The notes beneath the pieces are model-generated. The model saw nothing but the letters and a program-made list of their open reading frames with translations. It searched no databases and was not told where the DNA came from. The position numbers were made by a program, and so were the translations under genes. A stretch of DNA of 64,000 bases. It comes from Burkholderiales bacterium C2. GTDB taxonomy: Bacteria > Pseudomonadota > Gammaproteobacteria > Burkholderiales > Burkholderiaceae_C. Shown in pieces: positions 33,876 through 45,583 of this stretch. The DNA is taken from assembly GCA_005503085.1 (NCBI GenBank), contig SCOI01000027.1, positions 19,753 through 83,752 on the forward strand. The letters are read 5' to 3'. How positions within the stretch are numbered: the stretch's first letter is position 1; each line of letters begins with the position of its first letter.

Positions 33876-33902
33876 GGCCCGGGCTTGCCCCGGGCCTTTT
33901 TT
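33876..33902 (+). terminator. Rho-independent terminator after the siderophore receptor
   Basis: GGCCCGGG, 5-base loop, CCCGGGCC, then six T's. It separates the receptor from the PiuC-type gene, which starts ~20 bases later and so depends on read-through or an internal promoter. Confidence 0.88.
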
Positions 33903-33920
33903 CATAGGAACGCGTTCGCC

Positions 33921-34604
33921 ATGTTGCTGAAGATCGAGCAGGTTCTGAGCCCCGAGGTGCTGGCCCGTGCGCGCGCGCTGTTGCGCGAGGCCAGTTGGGA
34001 GGACGGGCGCAGCACCGCCGGACCACAGGCGGCGCAGGTCAAGAACAATGAGCAGCTGAGCGCCTCCAGCCGCGAAGCAGCGGCCTTGCAGCAATTGGTG
34101 CTGCAGGCGCTGGAGCGGCACCCGATCTTCTTCTCCGCCGCACTGCCCAAGCGCGTGCTGCCCCCGCTGTTCAATCGCTATGGCGGTGCGGCCAATAGCT
34201 ATGGCCCCCACGTCGACCAGGCCGTGCGCTATCTGCCCGGCGGCTCGCAGCGGGTGCGCACCGACATCTCCTGCACGCTGTTCCTGGCCGACCCCGAGGA
34301 TTACGACGGCGGCGAGCTGGTGATCCAGGACACCTTTGGCGAGCAGCGCGTCAAGCTGGCCGCCGGCGACATGATCCTCTACCCCGGCACCAGCGTGCAC
34401 CACGTCGCGCCGGTCACACGCGGCCAGCGCCTGGCCAGCTTCTTCTGGATCGAGAGCATGGTGCGCAGCGACGAGCAGCGCCGCCTGCTCTACGAGATGG
34501 ATATGAGCCTGATGCGGCTGCGCAGCGAGCATGGCGAGTCCGAGGCCACGGTGCAACTGACCGGCACGTATCACAACCTGCTGCGCATGTGGGCCGACAC
34601 ATGA
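33921..34604 (+). CDS. piuC: Fe2+/2-oxoglutarate-dependent dioxygenase, PiuC/YbiX family
   Basis: A 227-residue cytoplasmic enzyme. [20 protein letters not shown], the iron-binding HxD in [43 protein letters not shown] (distal His) and the 2-oxoglutarate Arg downstream define the PiuC/YbiX family, regularly encoded beside catecholate-type TonB receptors. The substrate is unknown; involvement in siderophore use is inferred from context. Its stop overlaps the next start (ATGA). Confidence 0.93.
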   Translation: MLLKIEQVLSPEVLARARALLREASWEDGRSTAGPQAAQVKNNEQLSASSREAAALQQLVLQALERHPIFFSAALPKRVLPPLFNRYGGAANSYGPHVDQAVRYLPGGSQRVRTDISCTLFLADPEDYDGGELVIQDTFGEQRVKLAAGDMILYPGTSVHHVAPVTRGQRLASFFWIESMVRSDEQRRLLYEMDMSLMRLRSEHGESEATVQLTGTYHNLLRMWADT

Positions 34605-35716
34605 GCCTCTCCGCGCTGCAGCAGATCCCGGCCGACGTCGCCAACCTGGCCGACTTCGAGGCCCATGCGCGGGCCTGCATGAGCGAGCAGGCTTTCGCCT
34701 ATCTGAATGGCGGTGCGGCCGACGAGCAGGTGCTGCGCGCCAACCGTGCGGCATGGGACGCCATCAAGCTGTGGCCGCGCGTGCTGCGCGACCTCAGCGG
34801 CGGGCACACCCGCATCACGCTGCTCGGCCGCGAGTGGCCGCAGCCGGTGGCGCTGGCGCCGATCGCCTACCAGCGGCTTGCCCACCCCGACGGCGAGCTG
34901 GCCAGCGCCTATGCCGCCGCCGCGCAGGGCGCCGGCTTGATACTCAGCGCCCAGGCCAGCATGCCGATGCAGGGCGTGGCCCAAGCCATGCTGAGCGAGG
35001 CGGATCGCGGCCCGCTGTGGTTCCAGCTCTACTGGCGCGACGACCGCGACTTCATGCGGGAGCTGCTGCAGCGCATCGAGGCGGCCGGCTTCGAAGCCCT
35101 GGTGCTGACCGTCGATGCGCCGGTGCATGGCGCGCGCGACCGCGAGCGCCGCGCCGGCTTCAAACTGCCGGACGATATCCGCGCCGTCAACCTCGGCGGG
35201 CTGAAGAAGCCGCTGGATCTGGCGCCGGGGCAGAGCGCGATGTTCGACGGCCTGATGCCGCGCGCCGCGAAGTGGGCCGAGATCGACTGGCTGCGCCAGC
35301 ACAGCCGCCTGCCGCTGCTGCTCAAGGGCGTGGCCCACCCAGAAGATGCGCGGGAGGCGCAGCGTCGTGGCGTCGCCGGCCTGATCGTTTCCAACCATGG
35401 CGGCCGCACCTTGGACGCGCTGCCGACCACGGCCGAGCTGCTGCCCATGCTGCGCGCCACGATGGGCGAGGACTTTCCGCTGCTGGTCGACGGCGGCATC
35501 CGCCGCGGCACCGATGTGCTGAAGGCGATCGCGCTGGGGGCCGACGCGGTGCTGCTGGGCCGGCCTTATGTGCATGCGCTGGCCACCGCCGGCGCGCTCG
35601 GCGTGGCCCATGCGCTGCGCCTGTTGCGCGATGAGCTGGAGATCGCGATGGCCTTGTGCGGCTGCAAGCAGCTCAGCGAGGCGGGGCCGCATCTGCTCTG
35701 GCAAACACGTCCGTGA
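34601..35716 (+). CDS. FMN-dependent alpha-hydroxy acid oxidase/dehydrogenase
   Basis: A 371-residue enzyme of the lactate/glycolate oxidase family. FMN and active-site stretches: [66 protein letters not shown], the catalytic-base His in [36 protein letters not shown] and AVLLGRPY. It oxidises an L-2-hydroxy acid to a 2-oxo acid. Coupled to the PiuC-type gene by a 4-base overlap, suggesting a functional link, possibly supply of a 2-oxo acid or processing of the same compound. ATG at 34601 is the overlap start. Confidence 0.92.
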   Translation: MSLSALQQIPADVANLADFEAHARACMSEQAFAYLNGGAADEQVLRANRAAWDAIKLWPRVLRDLSGGHTRITLLGREWPQPVALAPIAYQRLAHPDGELASAYAAAAQGAGLILSAQASMPMQGVAQAMLSEADRGPLWFQLYWRDDRDFMRELLQRIEAAGFEALVLTVDAPVHGARDRERRAGFKLPDDIRAVNLGGLKKPLDLAPGQSAMFDGLMPRAAKWAEIDWLRQHSRLPLLLKGVAHPEDAREAQRRGVAGLIVSNHGGRTLDALPTTAELLPMLRATMGEDFPLLVDGGIRRGTDVLKAIALGADAVLLGRPYVHALATAGALGVAHALRLLRDELEIAMALCGCKQLSEAGPHLLWQTRP

Positions 35717-35913
35717 GCGCTATCTGATGCGAGGCCGCGACAAACATCGCGCTATTCCTTGCGACTTGGGGCATTCCTGCCCTAGTAAAGCCTTCTCAAC
35801 GCTCTAGGCGCGCAGTACCATTGCCCTCGCTCGGTGCTAGAGAGAATTGAAGGCTCACGCGGTCTTCACCCTGACCCGGCACATCAACCAAACCCTTGAT
35901 GGAGAGAATCGAA

Positions 35914-36330
35914 ATGGCAACTGCGAAGAAGGCCGCGCCCGCTAAGGCACCCGCCAAAAAAGCGGCTCCGGCCAAGAAGGCTGCTCCGGCAGCCAAGAAG
36001 GCGGCGGCGCCCGCCAAGAAGGCCGCCGCCCCGGCAAAGAAAGCAGCTCCTGTTAAGAAGGCTGCAGCGCCGGCAAAGAAGCGCACTCCCAACGCCGCCT
36101 TCATGAAGGCACTGACCCCCAGCGCTGCGCTGGCGGCCATCGTCGGCGCAGCACCGCTGCCGCGCACCGATGTGACCAAGAAGGTCTGGGAGTACATCAA
36201 GAAGAACAATCTGCAGGACGCTGTGCAGAAGCGCATCATCGTCGCCGATGCCAAGCTGAAGGAAATCTTCGGCAAGGCCAAGGCCGATATGTTCGAGATG
36301 ACCAAGCTGATCAACAGCCATCTGAAGTGA
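35914..36330 (+). CDS. SWIB/MDM2 domain protein with histone H1-like Lys/Ala/Pro tail
   Basis: A 138-residue protein. Residues 5-55 are ~50 residues of AAPAKKA-type repeats, strongly basic like bacterial histone H1-like proteins. Residues ~60-138 form a SWIB domain (MKALTPSAALAAIVGAAPLP, DVTKKVWEYIKKNNLQDAVQ, KRIIVADAKLKEIFGK, MFEMTKLINSHL). Likely abundant nucleoid-associated DNA-binding protein; SWIB domains also occur in chlamydial and eukaryotic chromatin proteins. GGAG lies 9 bases before this ATG; earlier in-frame codons lie before that site. Own transcription unit with a terminator. Confidence 0.92.
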   Translation: MATAKKAAPAKAPAKKAAPAKKAAPAAKKAAAPAKKAAAPAKKAAPVKKAAAPAKKRTPNAAFMKALTPSAALAAIVGAAPLPRTDVTKKVWEYIKKNNLQDAVQKRIIVADAKLKEIFGKAKADMFEMTKLINSHLK

Positions 36331-36364
36331 GACGCCGGCGCCTCGCGGCGCCGCGTCATACATC

Positions 36365-36389
36365 AGGCCCGGTATCCCCGGGCCTTTTT
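36365..36389 (+). terminator. Rho-independent terminator of the SWIB gene
   Basis: AGGCCCGG, loop TATCC-type, CCGGGCCT and TTTT. The T-run ends at the stop codon of the convergent receiver gene, so the two 3' ends share this hairpin. Confidence 0.88.
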
Positions 36390-36780
36390 AATGCCCGGTC
36401 GTGCCGAGTTCGTGCAGGGTCTGGGCGAGTTGCAACACATCGATGGGCTTGAGCCAGTAGGCCATGAAGCCGGCTTCCAGCGCGCCCGCGATCTGCTCCG
36501 GCAAGGCGTCGGCCGACAGCGCCACGCAGGGCAGATGCGCATGCGGCGTCTCTGCCCGCAGCCGCGCCAGCAGCTCCAGCCCATTCATATCGGGCAGGTT
36601 CATGTCGATCAGCAGCAGATCCGGCTTGTCTTCGCGCAGCGCCTGCAAGGCCTGAGCCCCGTCCTCGACGCAGTCCAGGCTCCAGCCCGGCAGGCGCCGG
36701 AACACCTCTTCCATCAACACGATGTTGATGCGGTCGTCTTCGACGTAGAGCACACGGCGCATGGGCGCGGAATCTGGCAT
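36388..36780 (-). CDS. Single-domain response regulator (receiver only)
   Basis: A 130-residue protein consisting of a receiver domain: MRRVLYVEDDRINIVLMEEV, phospho-acceptor Asp in LLLIDMNLPDMNG (D59), switch Ser/Thr in CVALSADALP and Lys in YWLKPID. No output domain, so it acts as a phosphate shuttle or by protein contact. Its sequence style matches the receivers fused to the hybrid kinases at 11344 and 51683, which could be phosphodonors. ATG at 36780 or 36762; neither has a clear ribosome site. Confidence 0.88.
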   Translation of the reverse strand: MPDSAPMRRVLYVEDDRINIVLMEEVFRRLPGWSLDCVEDGAQALQALREDKPDLLLIDMNLPDMNGLELLARLRAETPHAHLPCVALSADALPEQIAGALEAGFMAYWLKPIDVLQLAQTLHELGTTGH

Positions 36781-36830
36781 GGGGACACCGGCGGATCGGG
36801 GACGGCGCAGGGTAGCAGCGAATCGGCCTC

Positions 36831-37436
36831 TCAGGCCGGCGTCTGGAGGCGGCGCTCCAGAAAATCGAGCCGGTCCTGGCCCCAGAAGATCTCGCCATCG
36901 AGCACATAGCTGGGCGCACCGAACACACCGGCAGCTATGGCCTGCTGGGTATGGGCGGCATAGTGCGCCTGCACGGCCGCGTCGTCGGCGTCCGCCAGGC
37001 GCTCGGCGGCCAGGCCTTGCTCGGCCAGCAATTCTGCCAGCACCGCCGTATCGGCGATATCGCGCTGCTGGGCCCAGACGGCGCTCATCACCGCGCCGGC
37101 CAGGCGCAGTGCCGCCGCGCTGCCGTCGTGCCGGTCCACCGCGATGATCAGGCGGGCGGCCGCATCGCCGGAGACCGGAAAGAAGCGCGGCTGCACATGC
37201 AGCGGCAGGCCCAGCCAGCTGCTGAAGCGCTGCAGCTCGACCAGACGATAGGCCTGCCGCTGCGGTGCCCGCTTGGCCAGCGGCAGGCCGCCCGAGACCG
37301 GAAACACCCCGCCCAGATCGACCGGCAGCACGCGCACCTCGGCACCGGTGCGTGCCAGCAGCGCACAGAAGCGGGCATGGCCCAGATAGGTCCACGGGGA
37401 TTGCGGGGCGAAGTAGTAGTCGATCGTGCGGGGCAT
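36831..37436 (-). CDS. 2-hydroxychromene-2-carboxylate isomerase / DsbA-family kappa-GST-like protein
   Basis: A 201-residue thioredoxin-fold protein. TIDYYFAPQSPWTYLGHARF carries the catalytic-type Ser (S13) in place of a CxxC motif, and GVFGAPSYVLDGEIFWGQDR is the cis-Pro and C-terminal region of the HCCA isomerase family. Such enzymes use glutathione to isomerise aromatic breakdown products, but many homologues outside degradation operons have unknown substrates. GGAG lies before the ATG. Possibly co-transcribed with the receiver downstream (50-base gap). Confidence 0.9.
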   Translation of the reverse strand: MPRTIDYYFAPQSPWTYLGHARFCALLARTGAEVRVLPVDLGGVFPVSGGLPLAKRAPQRQAYRLVELQRFSSWLGLPLHVQPRFFPVSGDAAARLIIAVDRHDGSAAALRLAGAVMSAVWAQQRDIADTAVLAELLAEQGLAAERLADADDAAVQAHYAAHTQQAIAAGVFGAPSYVLDGEIFWGQDRLDFLERRLQTPA

Positions 37437-37660
37437 GGCATCTCCTGGGCTGCGCGCAGTCTAGTGCAGGGGATGGGGCTGTGCGAAGCGTGACTTATGC
37501 CGCAGGCGCGCTCCCCCGGCTGAGGGGGGCTTGTCGGCAAGGGCACCACAGCCCTCCACTTAAAATTTCTACATCGTCAAACGCTTGGCGACCAGCGGAC
37601 GCGCTGGCAGACCAAGCCAACAAGATGCCCGCCCCCACGGGCTGATAAGGGAATAGGTCC

Positions 37661-38437
37661 ATGTCCATACTCGTCACCATGGCGCTTGCTGCGTCGGGCG
37701 CAACTTTGCCCCAATGCTCCTGGGATAGGCCGGGGGTGAACCCCTTCATGGGCGATGTGGTGGCGGCCGTGGATCGCTACCAGGACATCCCGGCGGCCAC
37801 CCGCGCCAAACTGAAGGCGCGCATGCAAAAGCGCAGCTACGACGAGATGGTCACGATCACGCGCGAGTCGATCAACGGCCAGGCCGAGTACAGCCCGCAG
37901 ATCAATGCCATGCATTTCGGCCAGGGCAGCGTCTGCGGCACGGTGACCCGCGCCCGCTGGACCGACCAGATGCAGGAACGCGGCCTGGTCTATTGCGAGG
38001 ACGGCGAGTGCATCCTGGTGCCCACGGTCTGCCGCAATGTCAGCCGCATCAAGCGCACCAAGCAGGCGGCCGCACCGGCTGCCGCCACCAATGTGGCGTC
38101 CTCGACCCGCGAAGGCGAAGACCCGCAGGCCCTGCTGGAGATGGACCCGACCGGCGCTGGTGTGCCGGGCGGCGGCGCGCCTGCGACCGTGGCCGGCAGC
38201 GAACCGAGCTTCTCTCAAGTCGCCGCCTTGCCCAGCGGCCAACCGGTGGCCACCGGCCCCAGTCTGCCCGGGAGCTTCACCGGTGGCGGCCTGACACCGC
38301 CGCCCGGCGGCGGTCTGGGCGGCATCCCGCCGCTGCCGCCCGGCGTCACCACGCCGGTGCCCGAGCCCGAGACCTGGGCCCTGATGCTGGCCGGCCTGGC
38401 GACGGTCGGCTGGGTGGCCCGCCGCCGCCGCGCCTGA
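37661..38437 (+). CDS. PEP-CTERM sorting domain protein (MHFG type)
   Basis: A 258-residue exported protein: a short weak signal peptide (MSILVTMALAASGATLPQC), a domain with MHFGQGSVCGTVTR and several Cys (CEDGECILVPTVC), a long Gly/Pro/Ala-rich linker and a C-terminal PEP-CTERM signal (PVPEPETWALMLAGLATVGW followed by ARRRRA). It should be cleaved by an exosortase encoded elsewhere and released or displayed in the exopolysaccharide matrix. The MHFG motif recalls a named PEP-CTERM subgroup; I give that from memory. Converges on uvrA with a 10-base gap. Confidence 0.85.
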   Translation: MSILVTMALAASGATLPQCSWDRPGVNPFMGDVVAAVDRYQDIPAATRAKLKARMQKRSYDEMVTITRESINGQAEYSPQINAMHFGQGSVCGTVTRARWTDQMQERGLVYCEDGECILVPTVCRNVSRIKRTKQAAAPAAATNVASSTREGEDPQALLEMDPTGAGVPGGGAPATVAGSEPSFSQVAALPSGQPVATGPSLPGSFTGGGLTPPPGGGLGGIPPLPPGVTTPVPEPETWALMLAGLATVGWVARRRRA

Positions 38438-38447
38438 GCCTTCCGGC

Positions 38448-41378
<2,931 letters not shown>

Positions 41379-41508
41379 GGAAGCTGGGGGACGAGGTGGC
41401 TGACGGAGAACCCGCCATCATAGGCCGAGGACCCGGATTCGCGCGGGCTGATCGGGCCGGCCTGCTGACAAAGCTTGTCAGTACCGGCCGGTAGGTCTTG
41501 TCGATACC

Positions 41509-41539
41509 TTGACAAATATTCGCACGGTCGTGCTAAATT
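41509..41539 (+). promoter_or_regulatory. TetR gene promoter with overlapping operator
   Basis: A TTGACA -35 (41509-41514) and an extended -10 TGCTAAATT (TAAATT at 41534-41539) enclose TTCGCACGGTCGTGCTAA (41519-41536), an imperfect palindrome nearly identical to the perfect one at 42194. Regulator binding would block the promoter, so autorepression is expected. The -35/-10 spacing is slightly long. Confidence 0.7.
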
Positions 41540-41546
41540 CCGACTC

Positions 41547-42149
41547 ATGGAAGCCAAGACCGAGCGCAGCGAGTTGACCCAGAGTGCCATCGTCGATGTC
41601 GCGCTGGAGATGGCCGCGCTCGACGGCCTGGAGAGCCTCAGCATCGGCGAGGTGGCCAAGCGGCTGAACCTGTCCAAGAGCGGGGTGTTCTCCCGCATCG
41701 GCTCGCGCGAGGGCCTGCAGCGCGCGGTGCTGGAGGAGTTCGACCGGCGCTTCCAGCAAGACATCCTGGTGCCGGCGCTGCGCGAGCCGCGCGGCCTGCC
41801 GCGGCTGGACGCCATCATGGCGGCCTGGCTGCAGCGCACCACGCTGGCCGGCCCGCGCGGCAGCTGTCTCTATGTGGCCGGCAGCTTCGAGTTCGACGAC
41901 CGCGACGGCCCGCTGCGCGAGCTGCTGCTGGCCGGTGTGCGGCGCTGGCGCGGCGCGCTCAAGCGCAGCGTGCTGCAGGCGGTCGAGATGGGCCATCTGC
42001 GCGCCGACCTGGACGCCGAGCAGCTGGTGTTCGAGCTCGACGGCCTGTTCACCGCGCTGATGCGCGAGGCCCGCTTCCTGCGCGAGCCGCTGACGTCCCA
42101 GCGCGGCTGGGCCAGCTACCAGCGCCTGATCCAGCACTACAAGTCCTGA
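41547..42149 (+). CDS. TetR family transcriptional regulator
   Basis: A 200-residue repressor with an N-terminal helix-turn-helix (ALEMAALDGLESLSIGEVAK, RLNLSKSGVFSRIGSREGLQ) and an all-helical ligand domain with TetR_C-type features (GPRGSCLYVAGSFEFDDRDG). The motif SKSGVFSRIGSREGL is typical of a Burkholderiales subgroup found beside hydrolase genes. The start at 41547 follows the promoter/operator above. Two matching operators, before itself and before the next small gene, indicate that it controls the downstream peptide and hydrolase. Confidence 0.92.
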   Translation: MEAKTERSELTQSAIVDVALEMAALDGLESLSIGEVAKRLNLSKSGVFSRIGSREGLQRAVLEEFDRRFQQDILVPALREPRGLPRLDAIMAAWLQRTTLAGPRGSCLYVAGSFEFDDRDGPLRELLLAGVRRWRGALKRSVLQAVEMGHLRADLDAEQLVFELDGLFTALMREARFLREPLTSQRGWASYQRLIQHYKS

Positions 42150-42193
42150 GTCCGCCCTGCAGACCATGGTCCTGCTTCACCCCACGCGCCAAT

Positions 42194-42211
42194 TTCGCAC
42201 GATCGTGCGAA
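42194..42211 (+). promoter_or_regulatory. Perfect 18-bp palindromic operator (TetR type)
   Basis: TTCGCACGATCGTGCGAA is a perfect palindrome ~35 bases before the 39-residue ORF and agrees with the site in the TetR promoter at 15 of 18 positions. Probable second binding site of the adjacent TetR regulator. Confidence 0.8.
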
Positions 42212-42245
42212 CAACATCGGCGCATTCACCCGTCAGGAGGCTTTG

Positions 42246-42365
42246 ATGATTGAGCTGCTTTTGCTGATCCCGGTGGCGCTGCTGGCCTGGCGCGCCTGGC
42301 TGGGCCTGCGCCGGCTCTGGCGCGCCGTGCCGAACGACAACCGCGACTTCATTTTTCCGGAGTAA
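42246..42365 (+). CDS. 39-residue single-span membrane peptide
   Basis: A small ORF of 39 codons: MIELLLLIPVALLAWRAWL and a Arg/Trp-rich juxtamembrane part, ending NDNRDFIFPE. One hydrophobic helix (2-19) with a positively charged following segment. A strong ribosome site AGGAGG lies five bases before the ATG, and the stop is five bases before the hydrolase ATG. With its own operator and good initiation signals it is very likely translated. No known family recognised; it may be a membrane partner of the hydrolase. Confidence 0.75.
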   Translation: MIELLLLIPVALLAWRAWLGLRRLWRAVPNDNRDFIFPE

Positions 42366-42370
42366 GCACG

Positions 42371-43264
42371 ATGAGCGACAAGACCCTGCCCCCCAACCCG
42401 GCCGCGCTGTTCTATGCCGCCGGGGGCGGCCAACGCCTGCTGCGCGGCGCGCTGGACCTGCTGCAGCGGCTCAGCCCGCGACTGGCGGCCGGCTTGGCCT
42501 ACCAGTTCTTCATCACGCCGATACCCAGCAAGCAGGCGGCACGGCGACGGCCGGTGCCGCCCGAATGGCAGCCGCTGCACTGGTTTTTCGAGGGCCGGCG
42601 CCTGGTGGCCTGGCAGCGCCGCGACGCTGCGGTACCGGACATCGTGCGCCCGCGTGTGCTGCTGGTCCATGGCTGGGCCGGCGATGCCCAGCAGATGCGG
42701 CCGCTGGGCGAGGCGCTGTGGCGCGCCGGCCTGGACCCGCTGCTGCTGGACCTGCCGGCCCATGGCCGCAGCAGCGGCCGGCAAAGCCATCTGCCGGAGT
42801 TTGTGCGCGCGCTGCGCTCGGCCGGCCAGCACTTCGGCCCGTTGCGCGGCGTGGTCGCGCATTCGCTGGGTGCCCTGGCCGCCAGCCAGGCGCTGGCCGG
42901 CGGACTGGCGGCCGAGCGCCTGGTGCTGCTCGCGGCCTCGGCGCCGCCACGCCAGGTGCTGGGCTGGTTCGGCGGCAGCTTCGGCCTGGGCCGCGCCGTG
43001 CAGGCGCTGATGCGGCAGCGGCTGGAGGCGCTGTCGGGCGGGCAGGGGCTGGAAATCTTCGAGCCGGCCTGGCTGGGCGCGCGGCTGAAGCAGCCGACCT
43101 TGCTGCTGCACGACAGCGAGGACCGCGCAGCACCGCTGGCCGCCGCCCAGGCGCTGGCGGCGGCCCTGCCCGAGGCCCGGCTGCAAGTCAGCAGCGGCCT
43201 GGGGCACCGCCGCCTGCTGGCCGACGCGGCGACGCTGGCAGCGGTCTGCAGCCACCTCGGCTAA
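42371..43264 (+). CDS. Alpha/beta hydrolase
   Basis: A 297-residue hydrolase. Oxyanion region LLVHGWAGDAQQM, nucleophile in VVAHSLGALAA (S165, GxSxG variant AHSLG), acid Asp in LLHDSEDRAAP and His in GLGHRRLL complete the triad. No signal peptide, but the N-terminal ~50 residues are amphipathic. Substrate unknown, perhaps an ester or lipid. Last gene of the TetR-controlled unit. Confidence 0.9.
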   Translation: MSDKTLPPNPAALFYAAGGGQRLLRGALDLLQRLSPRLAAGLAYQFFITPIPSKQAARRRPVPPEWQPLHWFFEGRRLVAWQRRDAAVPDIVRPRVLLVHGWAGDAQQMRPLGEALWRAGLDPLLLDLPAHGRSSGRQSHLPEFVRALRSAGQHFGPLRGVVAHSLGALAASQALAGGLAAERLVLLAASAPPRQVLGWFGGSFGLGRAVQALMRQRLEALSGGQGLEIFEPAWLGARLKQPTLLLHDSEDRAAPLAAAQALAAALPEARLQVSSGLGHRRLLADAATLAAVCSHLG

Positions 43265-43513
43265 GCGTGCAAACTGCGCAACTCCGCCCGGGCCTAGGGC
43301 CGGCCCCAGGTCTGGCGGGCCGGCCGCGTCCCTACACTGGCGCCACAAGCAGCAAGAGAGAGCCCCAGCGCCCCCATGATGAGCCCGCACCAGATTCAGG
43401 CCCGGCCTTGTGGCACCCGCCGTGCCGGGTCGCATCCCCAGGCGCGCAGCCACGCGGCCGCCTGAGTCCTGCCCATTCTCAAGCTGCCCGCGAATGCGCC
43501 GATAGGCCTGGTA

Positions 43514-45583
43514 ATGAGCATGGTTTGCCCCGCGTCCTGGATGCCGCGCGGCCGCGTCCTGGCCCTGTGCCTGGCGCTGGCCGCGCCGCTGCTTGGCTGC
43601 CAGCCGGGCGGGCAGGAGGGCCGCAATGCGCAGACCGGCCAGCGTGACGAGGCGCTGTGGCAGGAGATCGAGCAGAGCGAACGCCTGAGCCGGGGCCGGC
43701 CCCAGCAGCAGGAGCAGGTCCTGCAGACTCTGCAGGCCCGCACCGCGCCGGGCAGCGCCGAGCGCCTGGAAGTGCTCAGCCTGCGAGGGCTGACGGCCGG
43801 CCAGATGCGCGACCGCGCGCGCGTCGATGAATTGCTGAGCCAGCTGAACCATTGGCCGGTCGAGGCCGACCGACCCTCGGCCGAGCTGGCGGCGGCCGTG
43901 ATGCTGGCCCAGTTTCATCAGAACAAGGGCGATCTGCGCGAGGCGCTGAAGGCCCTGGCCCCGCTGGAGCAGCAAGGCCAGGCACCGCGCGCACCGCGCG
44001 TGCTGCTGCGCGCCCATGCAACCTTGGCCACGGTGCAGAGCGACCGCGGCCAGATGGAGGAGGCGCTGGCCGCCGCGCTGGCCGCGGTGCGTCAGGCCGA
44101 GGGCCTGGGCGCCCACTGGCGCCGTGCGTCCGGCCTGAACGAGCTGGCCCGCACCTACCACCGCGCCCAGCAGGTCGAGCGCGCCAAGCAGATCCATGCC
44201 GAGGCCTTGCGCGCGGCCCAGCTCGACCCCGACCCGGTGCTGATGAGCAGCGTGATGACGGTCAAGGGCATCCTGCACGCCGAGGATCGCGATGGCAGCG
44301 TGACCCGCCAGGCCTGGACCGAGGCGCTGAACTACGCCCGCGAGGCCAAGGCCGAAGGCTTGCAGGCCATGGGCCTGGCCAATTACGCCGACCACTATCT
44401 GCGCCTGGGCGACTACACGCGCGCGCTGGAGCTGGCCGAGCAGGCGCTGCCGCTGGCGCGGCGGGCGCAGAACCTGAATGCCGAGATCGTCGCGCTGCAC
44501 AATCTGGGCATCGCCAAGATCGGCCTGAAGCGGGTCGCCGAGGGCCAGATCCATGTGCGCCAGGCCATCACGCTGGACGAGCAGCAGGGCGCGCTGGCCT
44601 ATGCCGCCGACGGCTGGAAGGAACTGGGCCAGTATCTGGAGCAGGCGGGCGATTGGGCCGGCGCGATCGAGGCCCACCATCAGTACCGCCGCATCATCGA
44701 CCAGGTGCTGCGCGACGACACCCGCAAGACCGTGCTCGAAGAGCAGGAGCGCTTCGATGCCGAACGGCGCGCCCGCGACATCGAGCTGCTCAACCGCGCC
44801 AACAGTCTGAAGGCCGAGCAGATCCGCGCCCGTGATCTGGAGCTCAAACTGTGGGCCGCGCTGGCCGGTTGCGTGGTGCTGTCGGCCACCCTGCTGGGCC
44901 TGGCCTATCAGCGCATTCGCCGCACCAATCTTGCGCTGGCCAGCAGCAACGAGCACCTGAAGATCCAGAGCGAGCGCGACCCGCTGACCGGCCTGGCCAA
45001 TCGGCGCCATTTCCAGTCCGCCGTCCAGCGCCTGGCCGACAGCGGCAAGCTGGCCGGCACCGTCTATCTGATCGACATCGACCACTTCAAACGCATCAAC
45101 GACCAATGGGGCCATGCCGCCGGCGACAGCGTGCTGATCGAGGTCGCGCAGCGCCTGCGCGCCGCGCTGCGCGAGGACGATCTGGTGGTGCGCTGGGGCG
45201 GCGAGGAGTTCCTGATCGTCGTGCCACCGCGCGACGCGGTCGACGCCCAGGTACTGGCCCAGCGCCTGCTGGACCTGATCGGCGCGCCGCCGGTGGCCCA
45301 TGGCGAGCGGCAGATCGGCATCAGCGCCTCGATCGGCTTTGCCAGCTTGCCCGTAGCGCCGCATGGCCTGGCGCTGAGCTGGGAGCGCGCCATTGATCTG
45401 GTCGACACCGTGATGTATCTGGCCAAGGCCCATGGCCGCAACAAGGCCTATGGCGTGCTGCACATCGACGCGCAGGACGAGGCCGAGCTGGGCCGGCTGT
45501 CCACCCGCATGGAAGCCGCCTGGCAGGAGGGCCGGGTCGGCCTGGTCGCACTGCAGGGCCCGTCGGGCCAGGGCGCCTCATGA
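43514..45583 (+). CDS. Diguanylate cyclase with periplasmic TPR sensor (lipoprotein-like N-terminus)
   Basis: A 689-residue protein. Hydrophobic N-terminus with lipobox-like LLGC, ~400 residues of TPR repeats (for example EGQIHVRQAITLDEQQGALA), one membrane helix (LWAALAGCVVLSATLLGLAY) and a cytoplasmic GGDEF domain with intact active site [12 protein letters not shown] and I-site REDD five residues before it. It should make c-di-GMP under control of a periplasmic protein-binding or peptide signal. The next gene is a paralogue of the same layout, overlapping by 4 bases (ATGA). Confidence 0.9.
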   Translation: MSMVCPASWMPRGRVLALCLALAAPLLGCQPGGQEGRNAQTGQRDEALWQEIEQSERLSRGRPQQQEQVLQTLQARTAPGSAERLEVLSLRGLTAGQMRDRARVDELLSQLNHWPVEADRPSAELAAAVMLAQFHQNKGDLREALKALAPLEQQGQAPRAPRVLLRAHATLATVQSDRGQMEEALAAALAAVRQAEGLGAHWRRASGLNELARTYHRAQQVERAKQIHAEALRAAQLDPDPVLMSSVMTVKGILHAEDRDGSVTRQAWTEALNYAREAKAEGLQAMGLANYADHYLRLGDYTRALELAEQALPLARRAQNLNAEIVALHNLGIAKIGLKRVAEGQIHVRQAITLDEQQGALAYAADGWKELGQYLEQAGDWAGAIEAHHQYRRIIDQVLRDDTRKTVLEEQERFDAERRARDIELLNRANSLKAEQIRARDLELKLWAALAGCVVLSATLLGLAYQRIRRTNLALASSNEHLKIQSERDPLTGLANRRHFQSAVQRLADSGKLAGTVYLIDIDHFKRINDQWGHAAGDSVLIEVAQRLRAALREDDLVVRWGGEEFLIVVPPRDAVDAQVLAQRLLDLIGAPPVAHGERQIGISASIGFASLPVAPHGLALSWERAIDLVDTVMYLAKAHGRNKAYGVLHIDAQDEAELGRLSTRMEAAWQEGRVGLVALQGPSGQGAS

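Noticed and set aside
31551..34754. A 1067-codon open frame on the minus strand
   Set aside because: It lies antisense to the siderophore receptor and PiuC genes, which have full family motifs; the antisense translation shows none.
42233..45463. A 1076-codon open frame on the minus strand
   Set aside because: It is antisense to the alpha/beta hydrolase and TPR-GGDEF genes, Gln/Arg/Ala/Gly-rich with no domain motif, a typical byproduct of GC-rich codon use.
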